Below are positions 8,158-18,669 of a DNA stretch of 64,000 bases, piece by piece. Under the pieces are notes generated by a model. It saw only the letters and a program-made list of their open reading frames with translations. It did no database searches and was not told the origin of the DNA. Numbering within the stretch: the stretch's first letter is position 1; each line of letters begins with the position of its first letter. Both the position numbers and the translations under genes were made by a program. Source of the stretch: Pseudomonas rhizoryzae (GTDB taxonomy: Bacteria; Pseudomonadota; Gammaproteobacteria; Pseudomonadales; Pseudomonadaceae); the NCBI RefSeq assembly GCF_005250615.1, contig NZ_SULM01000013.1, forward strand, positions 62,001 through 126,000. The letters run 5' to 3'.

Positions 8158-9456
8158 TCAGTTCAGGTAAGAGGACCACGAAGGTTCACTTGCATCACCT
8201 TGGGCGGTAGGGATGGTGATCCGAACGCGGCCGTTGATGGAGACAAGCATGAGGACACCTCGGTCCTGCTGGCGGGTGGCGTAGATTATCATGGTGCCAT
8301 TGGGCGCAATAGTGGGCGAGTCATTGAGCGTGCCGTTGGACAGTACTCGCACGGAACCGCGCTGCAGATCCTGGGCACCAATCTGGAAGTTGGTGAAGCC
8401 TTCCTGCCGATGGACCATAACCAGGGTTTTCTCGTCGGCCGACAGTTTCGGGTTGGCGTTGTAGTTGCCCACGAAGGTCACCCGCTCCGCGCCGCCACCA
8501 TTGACGTTCATCTTGTAGATCTGCGGCTTGCCGGAACGGTCGGAGGTGAAGTAGATGGACTGTCCATCCTTGCCCCAGAACGGCTCGGTGTCGATGGCGG
8601 AATCGTTGGTGATGCGACGCAGCGCGCGGCTACCCAGGTCCATGACATAGATCTCCGGGTTACCGTCCTTGGACAGCACCAGGGCCAGGCGGTTGCCGTC
8701 CGGCGAGAAGGCCGGCGCCCCGTTGAGGCCTTCGAAATTGGTCAGCTGTTCGCGACGACCGGTATCGATGTATTGCAGGAAGATACGCGGACGCTTTTGC
8801 TCGAAGGACACGTAGGCGATGCGCTTGCCGTCCGGCGAGAAGCGCGGCGACAGGATCGGCTCGCGGGACTGCAGCAGGGTCACGGCACGAGCGCCGTCAT
8901 AGTCGGCCCGTTGCAGGGTGTAGCGGGTGTTATTGGGGCCGAAACGCTCGGTGGTCACATAGAGGATGCGCGTGGAGAAAGCGCCCTTCACACCGGTCAG
9001 CTTTTCATAGGCCTGATCGGAGATGAAGTGGGCCATGTCGCGCAACTGATCGGTGCTGCCGCCGACATTGCCGGTCATGACCTGCTGCTCGGTGGCAACG
9101 TTGAACAGGGCGTATTGAGCCTGCAGCTTGCCGCCGTTCGGGACGATGTTGCCGACCAGTACATAACTGGCGCCCAGGGCTTTCCAGTCACGGAAGATGA
9201 CTTCGCTGGCCTGGGTCGGCTGGCTCAGCATGTTCTGCCGCGGAATGGGTGCGAACACCCCGGAGTTGCGCAGGTCATCGCCAACGATGCTGGCAATGTC
9301 GTCCGGCAGGGGCTGACCACCCTGCCACCCGAACGGCACGACGGCGATCGGTATGGCACGATCGCTACCGCTGGAGATCACCAGCGGATCGGCCGCCTGG
9401 GCGGAGCCCACCACCAGGACGAGGCCCAGCAGGATGTAACGGATCAGGGTGTTCAC
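8158..9456 (-). CDS. tolB: Tol-Pal translocation protein TolB (periplasmic beta-propeller)
   Basis: TolB is the periplasmic component that shuttles between Pal and TolA and serves in outer-membrane constriction and integrity. The 432-residue protein has a signal peptide (about 1-21, ending AQAADP), an N-terminal alpha/beta domain and a C-terminal six-bladed propeller. The blades show repeats such as [31 protein letters not shown] and [13 protein letters not shown]. It starts with GTG, which overlaps the tolA stop by four bases (GTGA), indicating translational coupling. Confidence 0.96.
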   Translation of the reverse strand: MNTLIRYILLGLVLVVGSAQAADPLVISSGSDRAIPIAVVPFGWQGGQPLPDDIASIVGDDLRNSGVFAPIPRQNMLSQPTQASEVIFRDWKALGASYVLVGNIVPNGGKLQAQYALFNVATEQQVMTGNVGGSTDQLRDMAHFISDQAYEKLTGVKGAFSTRILYVTTERFGPNNTRYTLQRADYDGARAVTLLQSREPILSPRFSPDGKRIAYVSFEQKRPRIFLQYIDTGRREQLTNFEGLNGAPAFSPDGNRLALVLSKDGNPEIYVMDLGSRALRRITNDSAIDTEPFWGKDGQSIYFTSDRSGKPQIYKMNVNGGGAERVTFVGNYNANPKLSADEKTLVMVHRQEGFTNFQIGAQDLQRGSVRVLSNGTLNDSPTIAPNGTMIIYATRQQDRGVLMLVSINGRVRITIPTAQGDASEPSWSSYLN

Positions 9457-10556
9457 AGACTCAGGTCCTCCGGTTTGAAGATCATGCGACGCTGACGATA
9501 CAGCTGGTCGAAGGTTTTGCGATCCAGCTGCTGCAGCTCACGGATACGACCGACGTTACGCACGGCCGACACCGCTGAATTATCGAATTCCTTGTTGCCA
9601 CTGGAGCGGGTCACCGTAGCGCTGGTGATGGTGCCATCCGGCAGCATGTTGATCTGCACCTCGACACTCATCCCGTTGCGTGCCGATTGCGGACGGGTCC
9701 ACTGCTCGCTGACCAGACGCACGATCAGGTCATCGAAGCTGGATGCCACCTCGTCACCCTGCTCATCGGCCAAGGCCTGCTGCCGCTGGGTGTCTTCAGA
9801 CAACAGCTCGGCCAGGGCCTGCGCCTTCTTGTCTTCCGCTGCCTTGCGTGCAGCTGCCTGGGCAGCCTTCTTCTTGGCTTCGTCAGCCGCTTTCTTCTTC
9901 GCCGCTTCCGCAGCCGCTTCTTTCTTGGCGGCCTCGGCAGCAGCCTTTTGTTTGGCTTCTTCCGCGGCCTTCTGCTTGGCAGCTTCTGCCGCTTTCGCCT
10001 TGGCCGCTTCATCGGCCGCCTTCTGCTTGGCGGCTTCGTCGGCTTTCTTCTTGGCGATGTCCGCCTGCTTCTTCTGCTCGGCGGCCTGCTTGGCTTCCGC
10101 CGCCGCCTTGGCAGACTCGGCCTGCTTCTCGGCTTCGGCCTTGGCTTCAGCGGCTTTGGCCGCCGCTTCGGCTTGCTGCGCCTTTCGAGCGTCGTCGGCT
10201 TTCTTTTGTTCCGCGGCCTCTTGCTGGGCTTCCTTCTGTTGCTGAGCCGCCTTGGCCGCCGCCGCTTCACGCTGGGCTTCCTGTTGCTGGCGACGTTGCT
10301 CCAACTGCTCCTGCTCGTACTGCTTGGCCGCTGTCTTCTTTGCTTCCCCGGCCAGCTTCTGCTCGGTCTGGACCTGAGCCGAGCTCTTGGATTTGAGTTG
10401 CACCAGGGTTGCCTGGACGATCGGGCGGGACTCGGGTAACTCAGGGGCAAAGGCGAAGCTGACGAACAGCAGGCCGAAGATCAGCACATGCAGGGCAACC
10501 GCCCAGATGACCGGCCAGAAATAACTTTCAGACGACGAACGCTCGCGGTGTCGCAT
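9453..10556 (-). CDS. tolA: Tol system inner-membrane protein TolA
   Basis: TolA spans the periplasm and couples TolQR proton-motive energy to the outer membrane. The 367-residue protein has one N-terminal membrane helix (about 17-38), a very long Ala/Lys/Glu-rich helical domain (about 60-255, many EAAKKKA-type units), and a globular C-terminal domain. That domain includes [11 protein letters not shown] and [22 protein letters not shown] 10556 overlaps the tolR stop by one base (TGATG). The coding strand has a strongly skewed codon content across the Ala/Lys repeat region, which also produces long spurious antisense reading frames. Confidence 0.96.
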   Translation of the reverse strand: MRHRERSSSESYFWPVIWAVALHVLIFGLLFVSFAFAPELPESRPIVQATLVQLKSKSSAQVQTEQKLAGEAKKTAAKQYEQEQLEQRRQQQEAQREAAAAKAAQQQKEAQQEAAEQKKADDARKAQQAEAAAKAAEAKAEAEKQAESAKAAAEAKQAAEQKKQADIAKKKADEAAKQKAADEAAKAKAAEAAKQKAAEEAKQKAAAEAAKKEAAAEAAKKKAADEAKKKAAQAAARKAAEDKKAQALAELLSEDTQRQQALADEQGDEVASSFDDLIVRLVSEQWTRPQSARNGMSVEVQINMLPDGTITSATVTRSSGNKEFDNSAVSAVRNVGRIRELQQLDRKTFDQLYRQRRMIFKPEDLSL

Positions 10557-11002
10557 CAAGGCGCCTCGGTAATCAACCCGACGTTGGGCACGCCGGCCTG
10601 CTGCAAGGCACCCATGGCGCCGGCGACGACCCCATAGTTGGCGGCCTTGTCACCACGGATGAATACCTGGGTGTCCGGACGCTGACGCATGATGGCACCG
10701 ACTTGCTGACTCAGTTGTGACAGGGATACCGCAGTCGCGGACTTGGCCTTCTGATCCGTATCCACCTCGGAACCGACGTTCCAGTAGTAGGTACCGTCGG
10801 CCTTCACCGACACGGTAAGGATCTGCTTGTTGTTGTCCTGCGGCAGGGCCTGGCTGTCGACCTTGGGTAGGTCGACCTTCACGCCCTGGTTGAGCATGGG
10901 CGCCGTCACCATGAAGATGACCAGGAGCACCAACATCACGTCGATGTAGGGCACCACGTTCATTTCGGCGACGGGTTTGCGTTTCTGGCGGCGAGGGACC
11001 AT
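10556..11002 (-). CDS. tolR: Tol system protein TolR (ExbD family)
   Basis: This 148-residue protein has a single N-terminal transmembrane helix carrying the essential aspartate in VVPYIDVMLVLLVIFMV (D22 region), followed by a periplasmic domain. With TolQ it forms the proton channel that energises TolA. The start ATG is 11 bases after the tolQ stop and the gene overlaps tolA by one base, so all three are co-translated. Confidence 0.96.
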   Translation of the reverse strand: MVPRRQKRKPVAEMNVVPYIDVMLVLLVIFMVTAPMLNQGVKVDLPKVDSQALPQDNNKQILTVSVKADGTYYWNVGSEVDTDQKAKSATAVSLSQLSQQVGAIMRQRPDTQVFIRGDKAANYGVVAGAMGALQQAGVPNVGLITEAP

Positions 11003-11013
11003 GGGATACCTCT

Positions 11014-11706
11014 TTATTCGTCGCTGGTGTGGACTTTGCGGTGCAGGATGGCCTGGAATTCGTCCGCAAAGGTGTAGTAGCGGTTGATCAGCAGTTCCGA
11101 GCGGGCGGCAAAGCGGTTATAGGCCACGACCGCGGGAATGGCGGCGAACAGACCGATGGCGGTGGCGATCAGGGCTTCGGCGATGCCGGGGGCCACGGTG
11201 GCCAGGGTCGCCTGCTGCGCGGTGGACAGGCCACGGAAGGAGTTCATGATGCCCCAGACGGTACCGAACAGACCCACGTAGGGGCTGGTGGAACCGACGG
11301 TGGCCAGGAACGGCAGGGCTTGTTCGAGCTTCTCTTCCTCACGGGAGATGGCCACGCGCATGGCCCGGGCGACGCCTTCCATGACGGCATCCGGATCGAC
11401 ACCGGGCTGCTGGCGCAGGCGGGAAAACTCCTTGAAGCCGGCCCGGAAGATCTGCTCGACACCGGAATCCGGATCGGGGTTGCTACCGGCCTGGCGATAG
11501 AGCTTGGACAGATCGATACCCGACCAGAATTTCTCTTCGAAGGCGTCCAGCGCACGCTTGGCAGCGCGCATGGCGTTGCCGCGCTGGATGATCATGATCC
11601 AGGACGTGACGGAGGCAGCGACCAGTATGAGCATCACCAATTGCACCACCAGACTGGCGTTGGCGATGAGGCTCCACATGGACGAATGGTCGACGTTGGG
11701 TTGCAC
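11014..11706 (-). CDS. tolQ: Tol system proton-channel protein TolQ (ExbB family)
   Basis: TolQ is a three-helix inner-membrane protein and forms the proton channel with TolR. From GTG 11706 it has 230 residues: helix 1 near 15-37 (SLVVQLVMLILVAASVTSWI), a cytoplasmic loop, and helices 2 and 3 near 125-195 (FLATVGSTSPYVGLFGTVWG, then IATAIGLFAAIPAVVAYN). The GTG is chosen because AGGAG precedes it by 9 bases and the N-terminus QPNVDHSSMWSLIANAS matches Pseudomonas TolQ. Upstream in-frame residues overlap ybgC and are not conserved. Confidence 0.96.
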   Translation of the reverse strand: MQPNVDHSSMWSLIANASLVVQLVMLILVAASVTSWIMIIQRGNAMRAAKRALDAFEEKFWSGIDLSKLYRQAGSNPDPDSGVEQIFRAGFKEFSRLRQQPGVDPDAVMEGVARAMRVAISREEEKLEQALPFLATVGSTSPYVGLFGTVWGIMNSFRGLSTAQQATLATVAPGIAEALIATAIGLFAAIPAVVAYNRFAARSELLINRYYTFADEFQAILHRKVHTSDE

Positions 11707-11708
11707 GC

Positions 11709-12158
11709 TTAATCTCCTGATTGAATTGACGCCGGATTTCCGGCAAGAACCGTTCGCATGGCTTCGGGCATGGCCCTGGGCCTGAAGCTGTCGGCACGCA
11801 CGCAGGCGACCGTCACCCACCCTTCGCAGAGCAGGACATCATCCTTTGCGCGCCTGACCTCCTGGTAAAATCTGAGGCTGGCGCGCTTCGCTTCGACCAC
11901 CTCGGCACCGATCAACAGCTCGTCATCCAGGCGCGCGGGCGCATGGTAGCGCGCTTCGCTGCTGTGGACGACGAAGAGTAGATTGTCCCGGGCGAGTTCG
12001 GACTGGGCATAGCCCAGCGCGCGCAGTCGCTCGGTACGGGCGCGTTCCATGAACTTGAGGTAGTTGACGTAGTAGACGATGCCGCCGGCATCGGTATCTT
12101 CGTAATAGACACGACACCTGAGGACGGGCGGCGACGGGCTCCGCGATTGCGCGTGCAT
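11709..12158 (-). CDS. ybgC: Tol-Pal-associated acyl-CoA thioesterase YbgC
   Basis: This 149-residue hot-dog-fold acyl-CoA thioesterase is the first gene of the Tol-Pal cluster. The active-site aspartate lies in [19 protein letters not shown] (residues ~19-37). It ends two bases before the tolQ GTG. Its in vivo substrate is not defined by sequence; homologues act on short- or long-chain acyl-CoA and are linked to phospholipid metabolism. Confidence 0.94.
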   Translation of the reverse strand: MHAQSRSPSPPVLRCRVYYEDTDAGGIVYYVNYLKFMERARTERLRALGYAQSELARDNLLFVVHSSEARYHAPARLDDELLIGAEVVEAKRASLRFYQEVRRAKDDVLLCEGWVTVACVRADSFRPRAMPEAMRTVLAGNPASIQSGD

Positions 12159-12209
12159 ACTCTAGAACCTAGCCTCGCCGTTGCCAATCAGAAATGTTCG
12201 CAACTGCAT

Positions 12210-13262
12210 TTAGTTACCATTGACCTCGAACAGATCGGGCGTACCGCCCTGCGCCAGGCGAGTGGGCAGGTTGAGACCGAAGTGCAGATAGGCGTGCCGG
12301 GTCACCACCCGTCCGCGCGGCGTGCGCATGATATAGCCTTGCTGGATCAGATAGGGTTCCAGCACGTCTTCGATGGTGTGACGCTCTTCGCTGATGGCGG
12401 CGGCGAGACTGTCCACGCCGACCGGGCCGCCGTCGAACTTGTCGATCATGGTCAGCAGCAGGCGACGATCCTGGTGGTCGAAGCCCTGGGCATCGACGTC
12501 CAGCAGATCGAGGGCGCGGCTGGCGATGTCGTGACTGATGTGGCCCTGCCCACGGACTTCGGCGAAGTCCCGCACCCGGCGCAACAGGCGGTTGGCGATG
12601 CGCGGCGTACCCCGCGCCCGACGGGCGATTTCCAGGGCGCCTTCGGCTTCGATGGCCAGCCCCAGGATGCCGGCGGAACGGGTCACGATGGTGGCGAGGT
12701 CCGCGGTACCGTAGAACTCCAGGCGCTGGACGATCCCGAAGCGGTCACGCAGCGGATTGGTCAGCATGCCGGCCCGGGTGGTGGCCCCGACCAGGGTGAA
12801 GGGCGGCAGGTCGAGCTTGATGGAGCGCGCGGCCGGGCCTTCGCCGATCATGATGTCGAGTTGGTAGTCCTCCATCGCCGGATAGAGCACCTCTTCGACG
12901 ATGGGCGAGAGCCGATGGATCTCGTCGATGAACAGCACATCGCCCGCTTCCAGGTTGGTCAGCAGCGCGGCGAGATCGCCCGGCCGTTCCAGCACGGGGC
13001 CGGAGGTGCTCTTCAGGGAAACCCCCATTTCCTGGGCGATGATGTTGGCCAGGGTGGTCTTGCCCAGACCGGGCGGGCCGAAGATCAGGGTATGGTCAAG
13101 GGCCTCGCCCCTGCCCTTGGCGGCCTGGATGAACAGCCCCATCTGGTCGCGCACCACCGGCTGGCCGATGTAGTCCGCCAGGCGCACCGGGCGGATGGCG
13201 CGGTCCTGGAATTCCTCGCGGTCGCGGCCACCGGCCGAGATGAGACGATCGGTTTCTATCAT
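12210..13262 (-). CDS. ruvB: Holliday junction branch-migration helicase RuvB
   Basis: RuvB is the hexameric AAA+ motor that drives branch migration with RuvA. The 350-residue protein shows Walker [13 protein letters not shown], Walker [12 protein letters not shown] and sensor residues in [20 protein letters not shown] winged-helix C-terminal domain ends in [19 protein letters not shown]. It starts 4 bases after ruvA in the ruvCAB order usual for Pseudomonas. Confidence 0.97.
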   Translation of the reverse strand: MIETDRLISAGGRDREEFQDRAIRPVRLADYIGQPVVRDQMGLFIQAAKGRGEALDHTLIFGPPGLGKTTLANIIAQEMGVSLKSTSGPVLERPGDLAALLTNLEAGDVLFIDEIHRLSPIVEEVLYPAMEDYQLDIMIGEGPAARSIKLDLPPFTLVGATTRAGMLTNPLRDRFGIVQRLEFYGTADLATIVTRSAGILGLAIEAEGALEIARRARGTPRIANRLLRRVRDFAEVRGQGHISHDIASRALDLLDVDAQGFDHQDRRLLLTMIDKFDGGPVGVDSLAAAISEERHTIEDVLEPYLIQQGYIMRTPRGRVVTRHAYLHFGLNLPTRLAQGGTPDLFEVNGN

Positions 13263-13266
13263 GGGG

Positions 13267-13869
13267 TCAGACCATGCCCTTCAGGGCGCGACGGATGAGT
13301 TCCTCGCTGGAAAGGTCTTCCCCTTCCACGGCGGCGACGGCGCGACTGGCTTCCTGCGGCTTGAAGCCCAGGGCGACCAGGGCGCTGACCGCATCGGCCT
13401 CGGCACTGGCAGCGACCGGCGCCTGGTTCGGCAGCACCAGGGGCGCGATGGTGGGCAGATTTTCCCAGGCCTTGAATCTGTCCTTCAGTTCGACCAGCAG
13501 GCGCTCGGCGGTTTTCTTGCCCACCCCTGGCACCTTGACCAGGACGGAGGTGTCCTGGGCCTGAACACAGCGAACCAATTCATCCACCTCGAGACTGGAC
13601 ATCAACGCCAGGGCCAGCTTGGGGCCGACACCATTGAGTCGGATCAGCTCGCGAAACAGCTCACGCTCGCGTTTTTCGCCGAACCCATACAGCAGGTGCG
13701 CATCTTCCCGTACCACGAGGTGGGTATGCAATGTGACGACCTCACCCTGGGCCGGCAGCCGATAAAGGGTCGTCATGGGCACCTCGACCTCGTAGCCGAC
13801 TCCACCCACGTCGAGCAGGAGATGGGGCGGCTGCTTGTCCGCCAGGGTGCCACGTAGACGACCGATCAC
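13267..13869 (-). CDS. ruvA: Holliday junction DNA-binding protein RuvA
   Basis: RuvA forms a tetramer on Holliday junctions and recruits RuvB. The 200-residue protein has an N-terminal OB domain ([20 protein letters not shown]), tandem helix-hairpin-helix motifs ([17 protein letters not shown] and [18 protein letters not shown]) and a C-terminal RuvB-contacting domain ([16 protein letters not shown]). It sits between ruvC and ruvB in one operon. Confidence 0.97.
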   Translation of the reverse strand: MIGRLRGTLADKQPPHLLLDVGGVGYEVEVPMTTLYRLPAQGEVVTLHTHLVVREDAHLLYGFGEKRERELFRELIRLNGVGPKLALALMSSLEVDELVRCVQAQDTSVLVKVPGVGKKTAERLLVELKDRFKAWENLPTIAPLVLPNQAPVAASAEADAVSALVALGFKPQEASRAVAAVEGEDLSSEELIRRALKGMV

Positions 13870-13914
13870 AGGGATACCTTCCTACCGTTGGAGCGAGATG
13901 TTGTGCGGATGAGA

Positions 13915-14478
13915 CTAGAGACGCAGACGACCGCCACGGCGGCGGGTCGCGAGCAGGCCATGGGGCACCAGGCTTTGCCGGGTATGGGCATGGCAGAGGG
14001 CGATGGCCAGGGCATCGGAGGCGTCGATCTGCGGCTTCTCGGTCAGCCGCAGCAGGTGCATGACCATCAGCATCACCTGCTGCTTGTCCGCTCCGCCGCT
14101 ACCGACCACGGCCTGCTTGACCTGGCTCGCGGTGTATTCGCTGATTTCCAGGCCACCCTCGGCACCGGCGACGATAGCCGCACCACGTGCCTGACCCAGC
14201 TTGAGCGCCGAGTCGGCGTTGCGCGCCATGAACACCTGCTCGATGCCCATGGTCACCGGCCCGTATTGGGCGATGACGTCACGCACGCCGCGATAGACGA
14301 TCTGCAGCCGCTCCGGCAAGGGACCGTTGCCCGTACGGATACAGCCAGAGGCGACGTATTCGCAGCCACGCCCGGTGTCGCGCACCACGCCGAAGCCGGT
14401 CAGCCGGGAGCCGGGGTCGATCCCCAGCACCAGGGTTCCGCCAGCCGGGTCGAACGGCGCGCGCTCATAGAGGGACAT
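13915..14478 (-). CDS. ruvC: Holliday junction resolvase RuvC
   Basis: RuvC is a dimeric endonuclease that cuts Holliday junctions symmetrically. From ATG 14478 it has 187 residues. Acidic catalytic residues are seen in [26 protein letters not shown] and [14 protein letters not shown]. The N-terminus has about 14 residues ([14 protein letters not shown]) before the usual start of the fold. The ATG overlaps the yebC stop by one base (TGATG). Confidence 0.95.
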   Translation of the reverse strand: MSLYERAPFDPAGGTLVLGIDPGSRLTGFGVVRDTGRGCEYVASGCIRTGNGPLPERLQIVYRGVRDVIAQYGPVTMGIEQVFMARNADSALKLGQARGAAIVAGAEGGLEISEYTASQVKQAVVGSGGADKQQVMLMVMHLLRLTEKPQIDASDALAIALCHAHTRQSLVPHGLLATRRRGGRLRL

Positions 14479-15224
14479 CAGCCGAGCTGCGCCATGACGT
14501 CGTCGGGAATGTCGGCGTTGGAGTAGACGTTCTGCACGTCGTCCAGGTCTTCGAGCATGTCGATCAGCTTGAGCACCTTCTGCGCCGTTTCCAGATCCAG
14601 GGTCGCGGAGGTCGAGGGGATCATGGTCACCTCGGCTTCGTCGGCCTTGTAGCCGGCGGCGGTCAGGGCTTCGTTGACGGCGATGAAGTCGGCGAAGCTG
14701 GTGAAGACGTCGATGGAGCCGTCGTCGTTGGCCACCACGTCGTCGGCTCCGGCTTCCAGGGCGGCTTCCATCAGGGCGTCCTCGTCGAGGCCCGGGGCGT
14801 AGCTGATCTGGCCCTTGCGCTCGAAGAGGTAGGCCACCGAGCCATCGGTGCCCAGGTTGCCACCGCACTTGTTGAAGGCATGACGAACCTCGGCCGCGGT
14901 GCGGTTGCGGTTGTCGGTCATGGCTTCGACGATGAGGGCGACACCGCTCGGGGCGTAGCCTTCATAGGTCAGCTCCTCGACGTTCTCGCCTTCGCCGGCG
15001 CCCACGCCGCGGGCGATGGCCCGGTCGATGGTGTCGCGGGTCATGTTGGCGGTGAGCGCCTTGTCCACGGCCAGGCGCAGACGGGGGTTATCCGCCGGCA
15101 CGCCGCCGCCCTGGCGCGCAGCCACGGTCAGTTCACGGATGATCTTGGTGAAGATCTTGCCTTTCTTGGCGTCCTGACGCTCTTTGCGGTGCTTGATGTT
15201 GGCCCATTTGGAATGACCGGCCAT
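14478..15224 (-). CDS. yebC: YebC/PmpR-family DNA-binding regulatory protein
   Basis: This 248-residue protein starts [18 protein letters not shown], the signature of the YebC/TACO1 family. Members have been described both as transcriptional regulators (PmpR in P. aeruginosa, acting on the quinolone signalling system) and as factors helping ribosomes translate difficult stretches. It is directly upstream of ruvC with a one-base overlap. Confidence 0.95.
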   Translation of the reverse strand: MAGHSKWANIKHRKERQDAKKGKIFTKIIRELTVAARQGGGVPADNPRLRLAVDKALTANMTRDTIDRAIARGVGAGEGENVEELTYEGYAPSGVALIVEAMTDNRNRTAAEVRHAFNKCGGNLGTDGSVAYLFERKGQISYAPGLDEDALMEAALEAGADDVVANDDGSIDVFTSFADFIAVNEALTAAGYKADEAEVTMIPSTSATLDLETAQKVLKLIDMLEDLDDVQNVYSNADIPDDVMAQLG

Positions 15225-15331
15225 GAGCTACTCCATTGTCTTGACGAGAACTGCGCCGGGCGACTAGGCCATGCGCAGTGGAACGAAGAAACGGAAGGCG
15301 CCCTGCTCGGGCCGCCCTCCTCCGGTATGGC

Positions 15332-17107
15332 TTATTCCGCCTTGGGCTGCTCGCGCAGGCGGATATGCAGTTCGCGCAGGGCCTTGGCGTCGACCGCGCC
15401 GGGCGCCTGGGTCATGACGTCGGCGGCGCTCTGGGTCTTCGGGAAGGCGATGACTTCGCGAATCGACGAGGCGCCGGTCATCAGCATCACCAGGCGATCC
15501 AGGCCGAAGGCCAGACCACCGTGGGGCGGGGCGCCGAACTTCAGGGCATCCAGCAGGAAGCCGAATTTCTCTTCCTGCTCTTCCTCGCTGATCCCCAGCA
15601 CCTCGAAGACGGCCTGCTGCATCTTCTTGTCGTGGATACGGATGGAACCGCCGCCCAGCTCGGTGCCGTTGAGCACCATGTCGTAGGCGCGCGACAGCGC
15701 GGCACCGGGGTTGGCCTTGAGCTCGTCCGGGCTGCACTTGGGCGAGGTGAAGGGGTGGTGCATGGCGGTCAGGCTGCCGTCGTCGTTTTCCTCGAACATC
15801 GGGAAGTCGACCACCCACAGCGGGGCCCACTCGCAGGTCAGCAGCTTCAGGTCGTGGCCGAGCTTGATGCGCAGCGCGCCCAGGGCCTCGGAGACGATCT
15901 TGGTCTTGTCCGCACCGAAGAAGACGATATCGCCGTCGACCGCACCGACGCGGTCGAGGATGACGTTGATGTTGTCCAGCGGGATGTTCTTGACGATCGG
16001 CGACTGCAGGCCTTCGACGCCGGCGGCGCGCTCGTTGACCTTGATGTAGGCCAGCCCCTTGGCGCCGTAGATGCCGACGAACTTGGTGTAGTCGTCGATC
16101 TGCTTGCGCGGCATGCTCGCCCCACCCGGTACCCGCAGGGCGGCGACGCGGCACTTGGGATCGTTGGCCGGACCGGCGAAGACCTTGAAGTCGACGTCCT
16201 TGAGCTGGTCTTCCACGTCCACCAGCTCCAGCGGGATGCGCAGGTCCGGCTTGTCCGAGCCGAAGCGACGCATGGCTTCGGCCAGGGTCATGTGCGGCAG
16301 TTCGCCGAATTCGACGTCCAGCACTTCCTTGAACAGGTTGCGCACCATGGTCTCGGTGATGTCCATGATGTCTCGTTCATCGAGGAAGCTGGTCTCGATG
16401 TCGATCTGGGTGAATTCCGGCTGGCGGTCGGCGCGCAGGTCCTCGTCGCGGAAGCACTTGGCGATCTGGTAGTAGCGGTCGAAGCCGGCCACCATCAGCA
16501 GCTGCTTGAACAGCTGGGGCGACTGCGGCAGGGCGAAGAAGCTGCCGGGATGAGTGCGGCTGGGCACCAGATAGTCACGGGCACCCTCGGGGGTGGCGCG
16601 GGTCAGGATCGGTGTCTCGACGTCGAGAAAACCGTTTTCGTCCAGATAGCGGCGGATGCTGGAGGTGATGCGCGAACGCAGCTTGAGCTTCTCGGCCATC
16701 TCCGGGCGACGCAGGTCGATGAAGCGGTAACGCAGGCGGGTTTCCTCGCCGACGTCGGTGTATTCGTTGAGCGGGAACGGCGGGGTTTCCGCCTCGTTGA
16801 GCACGTCCAGCTCGTAGCCGAGCACCTCGATGGCGCCGGACGCCATGTTGGCGTTGCGCGCGCCCTCGGGACGCAGCCGCACCTTGCCGGTGATCTTGAC
16901 CACGTACTCGCTGCGCACCCGGTCAGCCTTGGCGAAGGTCTCGGCGCGATCCGGATCGAACACCACCTGGGCCAGGCCTTCGCGATCGCGGATGTCGAGG
17001 AAGATGACCCCGCCGTGGTCACGGCGGCGGTGGACCCAACCGCAGAGGGTGATTTCCTGGCCGTCCAGGCTCTCGTTCAACTGGCCGCAATAGTGGCTGC
17101 GCATCAT
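15332..17107 (-). CDS. aspS: Aspartate--tRNA ligase (AspRS)
   Basis: This 591-residue class IIb synthetase has an N-terminal OB anticodon-binding domain ([20 protein letters not shown]), motif 2 around [20 protein letters not shown], the bacterial GAD insertion, and motif 3 in [15 protein letters not shown]. It charges tRNA-Asp. Pseudomonas enzymes of this type are usually non-discriminating and also mischarge tRNA-Asn for GatCAB. The start MMRSHYCGQ has two adjacent ATGs (17107, 17104). It is transcribed towards yebC across a 107-bp gap. Confidence 0.97.
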   Translation of the reverse strand: MMRSHYCGQLNESLDGQEITLCGWVHRRRDHGGVIFLDIRDREGLAQVVFDPDRAETFAKADRVRSEYVVKITGKVRLRPEGARNANMASGAIEVLGYELDVLNEAETPPFPLNEYTDVGEETRLRYRFIDLRRPEMAEKLKLRSRITSSIRRYLDENGFLDVETPILTRATPEGARDYLVPSRTHPGSFFALPQSPQLFKQLLMVAGFDRYYQIAKCFRDEDLRADRQPEFTQIDIETSFLDERDIMDITETMVRNLFKEVLDVEFGELPHMTLAEAMRRFGSDKPDLRIPLELVDVEDQLKDVDFKVFAGPANDPKCRVAALRVPGGASMPRKQIDDYTKFVGIYGAKGLAYIKVNERAAGVEGLQSPIVKNIPLDNINVILDRVGAVDGDIVFFGADKTKIVSEALGALRIKLGHDLKLLTCEWAPLWVVDFPMFEENDDGSLTAMHHPFTSPKCSPDELKANPGAALSRAYDMVLNGTELGGGSIRIHDKKMQQAVFEVLGISEEEQEEKFGFLLDALKFGAPPHGGLAFGLDRLVMLMTGASSIREVIAFPKTQSAADVMTQAPGAVDAKALRELHIRLREQPKAE

Positions 17108-17319
17108 GATGGTGTTTTCGCTTCTCTAGAACAGGCTGAATGCGTGGAGGCGCCAAGCCGGCAAGACCGGGCGCTCGACAGAACGGGTGATTCTATATCA
17201 TTCCGTATCATTGTATCGAACATCACGCCGCCTCTCGCCCTACAAACACTGGCTAAACGGCCAGCAGTTCTGTGATAGCCTCGAAGCCTTTCGCAACCGA
17301 CCGCACAGGAGCCATAAGA

Positions 17320-17790
17320 ATGGAAATCAACATTGGAATCGCCGAACAGGATCGCGCCGAGATCGCCGCCGGCCTGTCGCGCCTCTTGGCCGATACCTAC
17401 ACCCTGTACCTGAAGACCCATAACTTCCACTGGAACGTGACCGGGCCGATGTTCAACACCCTGCACCTGATGTTCGAGACCCAGTACACCGAACTGGCGG
17501 TGGCCGTTGACGACATCGCCGAGCGTATTCGCGCCTTGGGTTTCCCGGCGCCCGGCACCTATGCCGCCTATGCGCGCCTGTCGAGCATCAAGGAAGAGGA
17601 AGGGGTACCGGACGCCCAGGAGATGATCCGCCTGCTGGTCCAGGGCCAGGAAGCCGTGGTGCGTACCGCCCGGGGTATCTTCCCGCTGCTGGACAAGGTC
17701 AACGACGAGCCCACCGCCGATCTGCTGACCCAGCGCATGCAGATCCACGAGAAGACCGCCTGGATGCTGCGCAGCCTGCTCGCCGCCTGA
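17320..17790 (+). CDS. dps: Dps-like ferritin (DNA starvation/iron storage protein)
   Basis: This 156-residue ferritin-like four-helix protein has the Dps ferroxidase signature: [20 protein letters not shown] followed by [19 protein letters not shown]. It binds and oxidises iron with peroxide and may protect DNA. ATG 17320 follows an AGGAG site. It is divergent from aspS, as PA0962 is in P. aeruginosa. Within the 212-bp divergent region a TCGACA-N15-TATCAT pair could be its promoter, but the spacer is short. Confidence 0.93.
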   Translation: MEINIGIAEQDRAEIAAGLSRLLADTYTLYLKTHNFHWNVTGPMFNTLHLMFETQYTELAVAVDDIAERIRALGFPAPGTYAAYARLSSIKEEEGVPDAQEMIRLLVQGQEAVVRTARGIFPLLDKVNDEPTADLLTQRMQIHEKTAWMLRSLLAA

Positions 17791-17799
17791 GTTGTCGCA

Positions 17800-17825
17800 C
17801 TGTCGCGGGCCACGGCCTGCGACAG
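17800..17825 (+). terminator. Hairpin after dps (no T-tract)
   Basis: CTGTCGC at 17800 pairs perfectly with GCGACAG at 17819, with a partly paired GC-rich loop, ten bases after the dps stop. No run of T follows, so it may be a weak or factor-dependent terminator, or a transcript-protecting hairpin. Confidence 0.4.
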
Positions 17826-17833
17826 CGCCACGA

Positions 17834-17862
17834 TTGAGCCGCCTTCACCTTTTCGGTTTAAT
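17834..17862 (+). promoter_or_regulatory. Predicted promoter of the cold-shock-domain gene
   Basis: TTGAGC and TTTAAT are separated by 17 bases. The implied transcript would carry a leader of about 85-90 nt before the TTG start at 17957, and long leaders are common for cold-regulated genes. The match is good for the -10 box and moderate for the -35 box. Confidence 0.55.
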
Positions 17863-17956
17863 AAGGACGCGCGTTCTGCGCCGGGTCACGCCGCTGCCGT
17901 GCATCGCCTTGGCAGTTTCGGCAGACCCGCGTTCTTGACTCCAAGGTGATTTCACA

Positions 17957-18601
17957 TTGAACACGTTATCTACTGTCCATGTCGTGGTGGGCGCTGCTGC
18001 GCTCTTGTTATCGGCTATTCCCGGACTGCAGTCCGACACCTCTACCTTCGACCAACCCGAGTCCATCCATCTGGCCCTGCTGGGTCTTGCCACCCTCCTC
18101 TTCACACCCTTCTCCCGCAGCCGCAGCAGCGGCGCCCAGAAAATCGCCAGCGCCCTGCTGGTGCTCGCCGTCGTGGTGCAAACCTTCATCCTGCTCGCAC
18201 CGCTCTCCCACATCGGCGGCGTGCCCGCTGAATTGCTGCCCCTGGGCATGACCCTGGTCGCCGCCCTGGCCAGCCTGCCGGAGAAGTTTCGCGCTCCGGC
18301 CAGCGGCACTGCTGCAATCGAACCCGAGGCGCGTCCGCGGCCGACGGTTCGCCCGGCTCCGGTCGCCGCCGCCCCGGCACGTCCGCTGGCGGATGACCGC
18401 GAGCGCGGCACGGTGAAGTGGTTCAACACGTCCAAGGGCTTCGGCTTCATCTCCCGCGACACCGGCGACGATATCTTCGTGCATTTCCGGGCGATCCGCG
18501 GCGAAGGCCACCGGGTGCTGATGGAAGGTCAGCGCGTGGAGTTCTCGGTGATCCAGCGCGACAAGGGCCTGCAGGCCGAAGACGTGGTCATCGCGGCCTG
18601 A
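17957..18601 (+). CDS. Membrane-anchored cold-shock domain protein
   Basis: This 214-residue protein has three predicted membrane helices at the N-terminus (about 5-23, 37-51, 63-82) with a further hydrophobic stretch near 90-105. A Pro/Ala/Arg-rich linker follows (about 110-140). The C-terminal cold-shock domain runs from [16 protein letters not shown] and contains both RNP motifs (KGFGFI and DIFVHF). It uses a TTG start with AGGTGA eight bases upstream. The domain would bind single-stranded RNA or DNA at the inner-membrane surface. PA0961 occupies the same place beside dps and aspS in P. aeruginosa. The substrate is unknown. Confidence 0.88.
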   Translation: MNTLSTVHVVVGAAALLLSAIPGLQSDTSTFDQPESIHLALLGLATLLFTPFSRSRSSGAQKIASALLVLAVVVQTFILLAPLSHIGGVPAELLPLGMTLVAALASLPEKFRAPASGTAAIEPEARPRPTVRPAPVAAAPARPLADDRERGTVKWFNTSKGFGFISRDTGDDIFVHFRAIRGEGHRVLMEGQRVEFSVIQRDKGLQAEDVVIAA

Positions 18602-18619
18602 TCCTGTTGGCAAAAAGAA

Positions 18620-18647
18620 GGGCCGCCCTCGGGCGGCCTTTCTTTTT
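18620..18647. terminator. Bidirectional intrinsic terminator
   Basis: GGGCCGCCC-TC-GGGCGGCCTTTCTTTTT forms a strong hairpin with a T-tract on the plus strand, and CAAAAAG on the left side supplies a T-tract on the minus strand. It separates the convergent cold-shock-domain gene and the LTA-synthase-family gene. Confidence 0.88.
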
Positions 18648-18669
18648 GGGCGAGAGTCCTGGGCGGCAA

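Noticed and set aside
9517-10439. Long plus-strand open frames opposite tolA
   Set aside because: They are shadows of the Ala/Lys-rich tolA codons (GCC/AAG repeats read as GGC/CTT). No ribosome-binding site or family resemblance was seen.
15278-17275. 665-residue plus-strand frame opposite aspS
   Set aside because: High-GC antisense frame with low-complexity His/Gln/Val content. aspS on the other strand is fully conserved.
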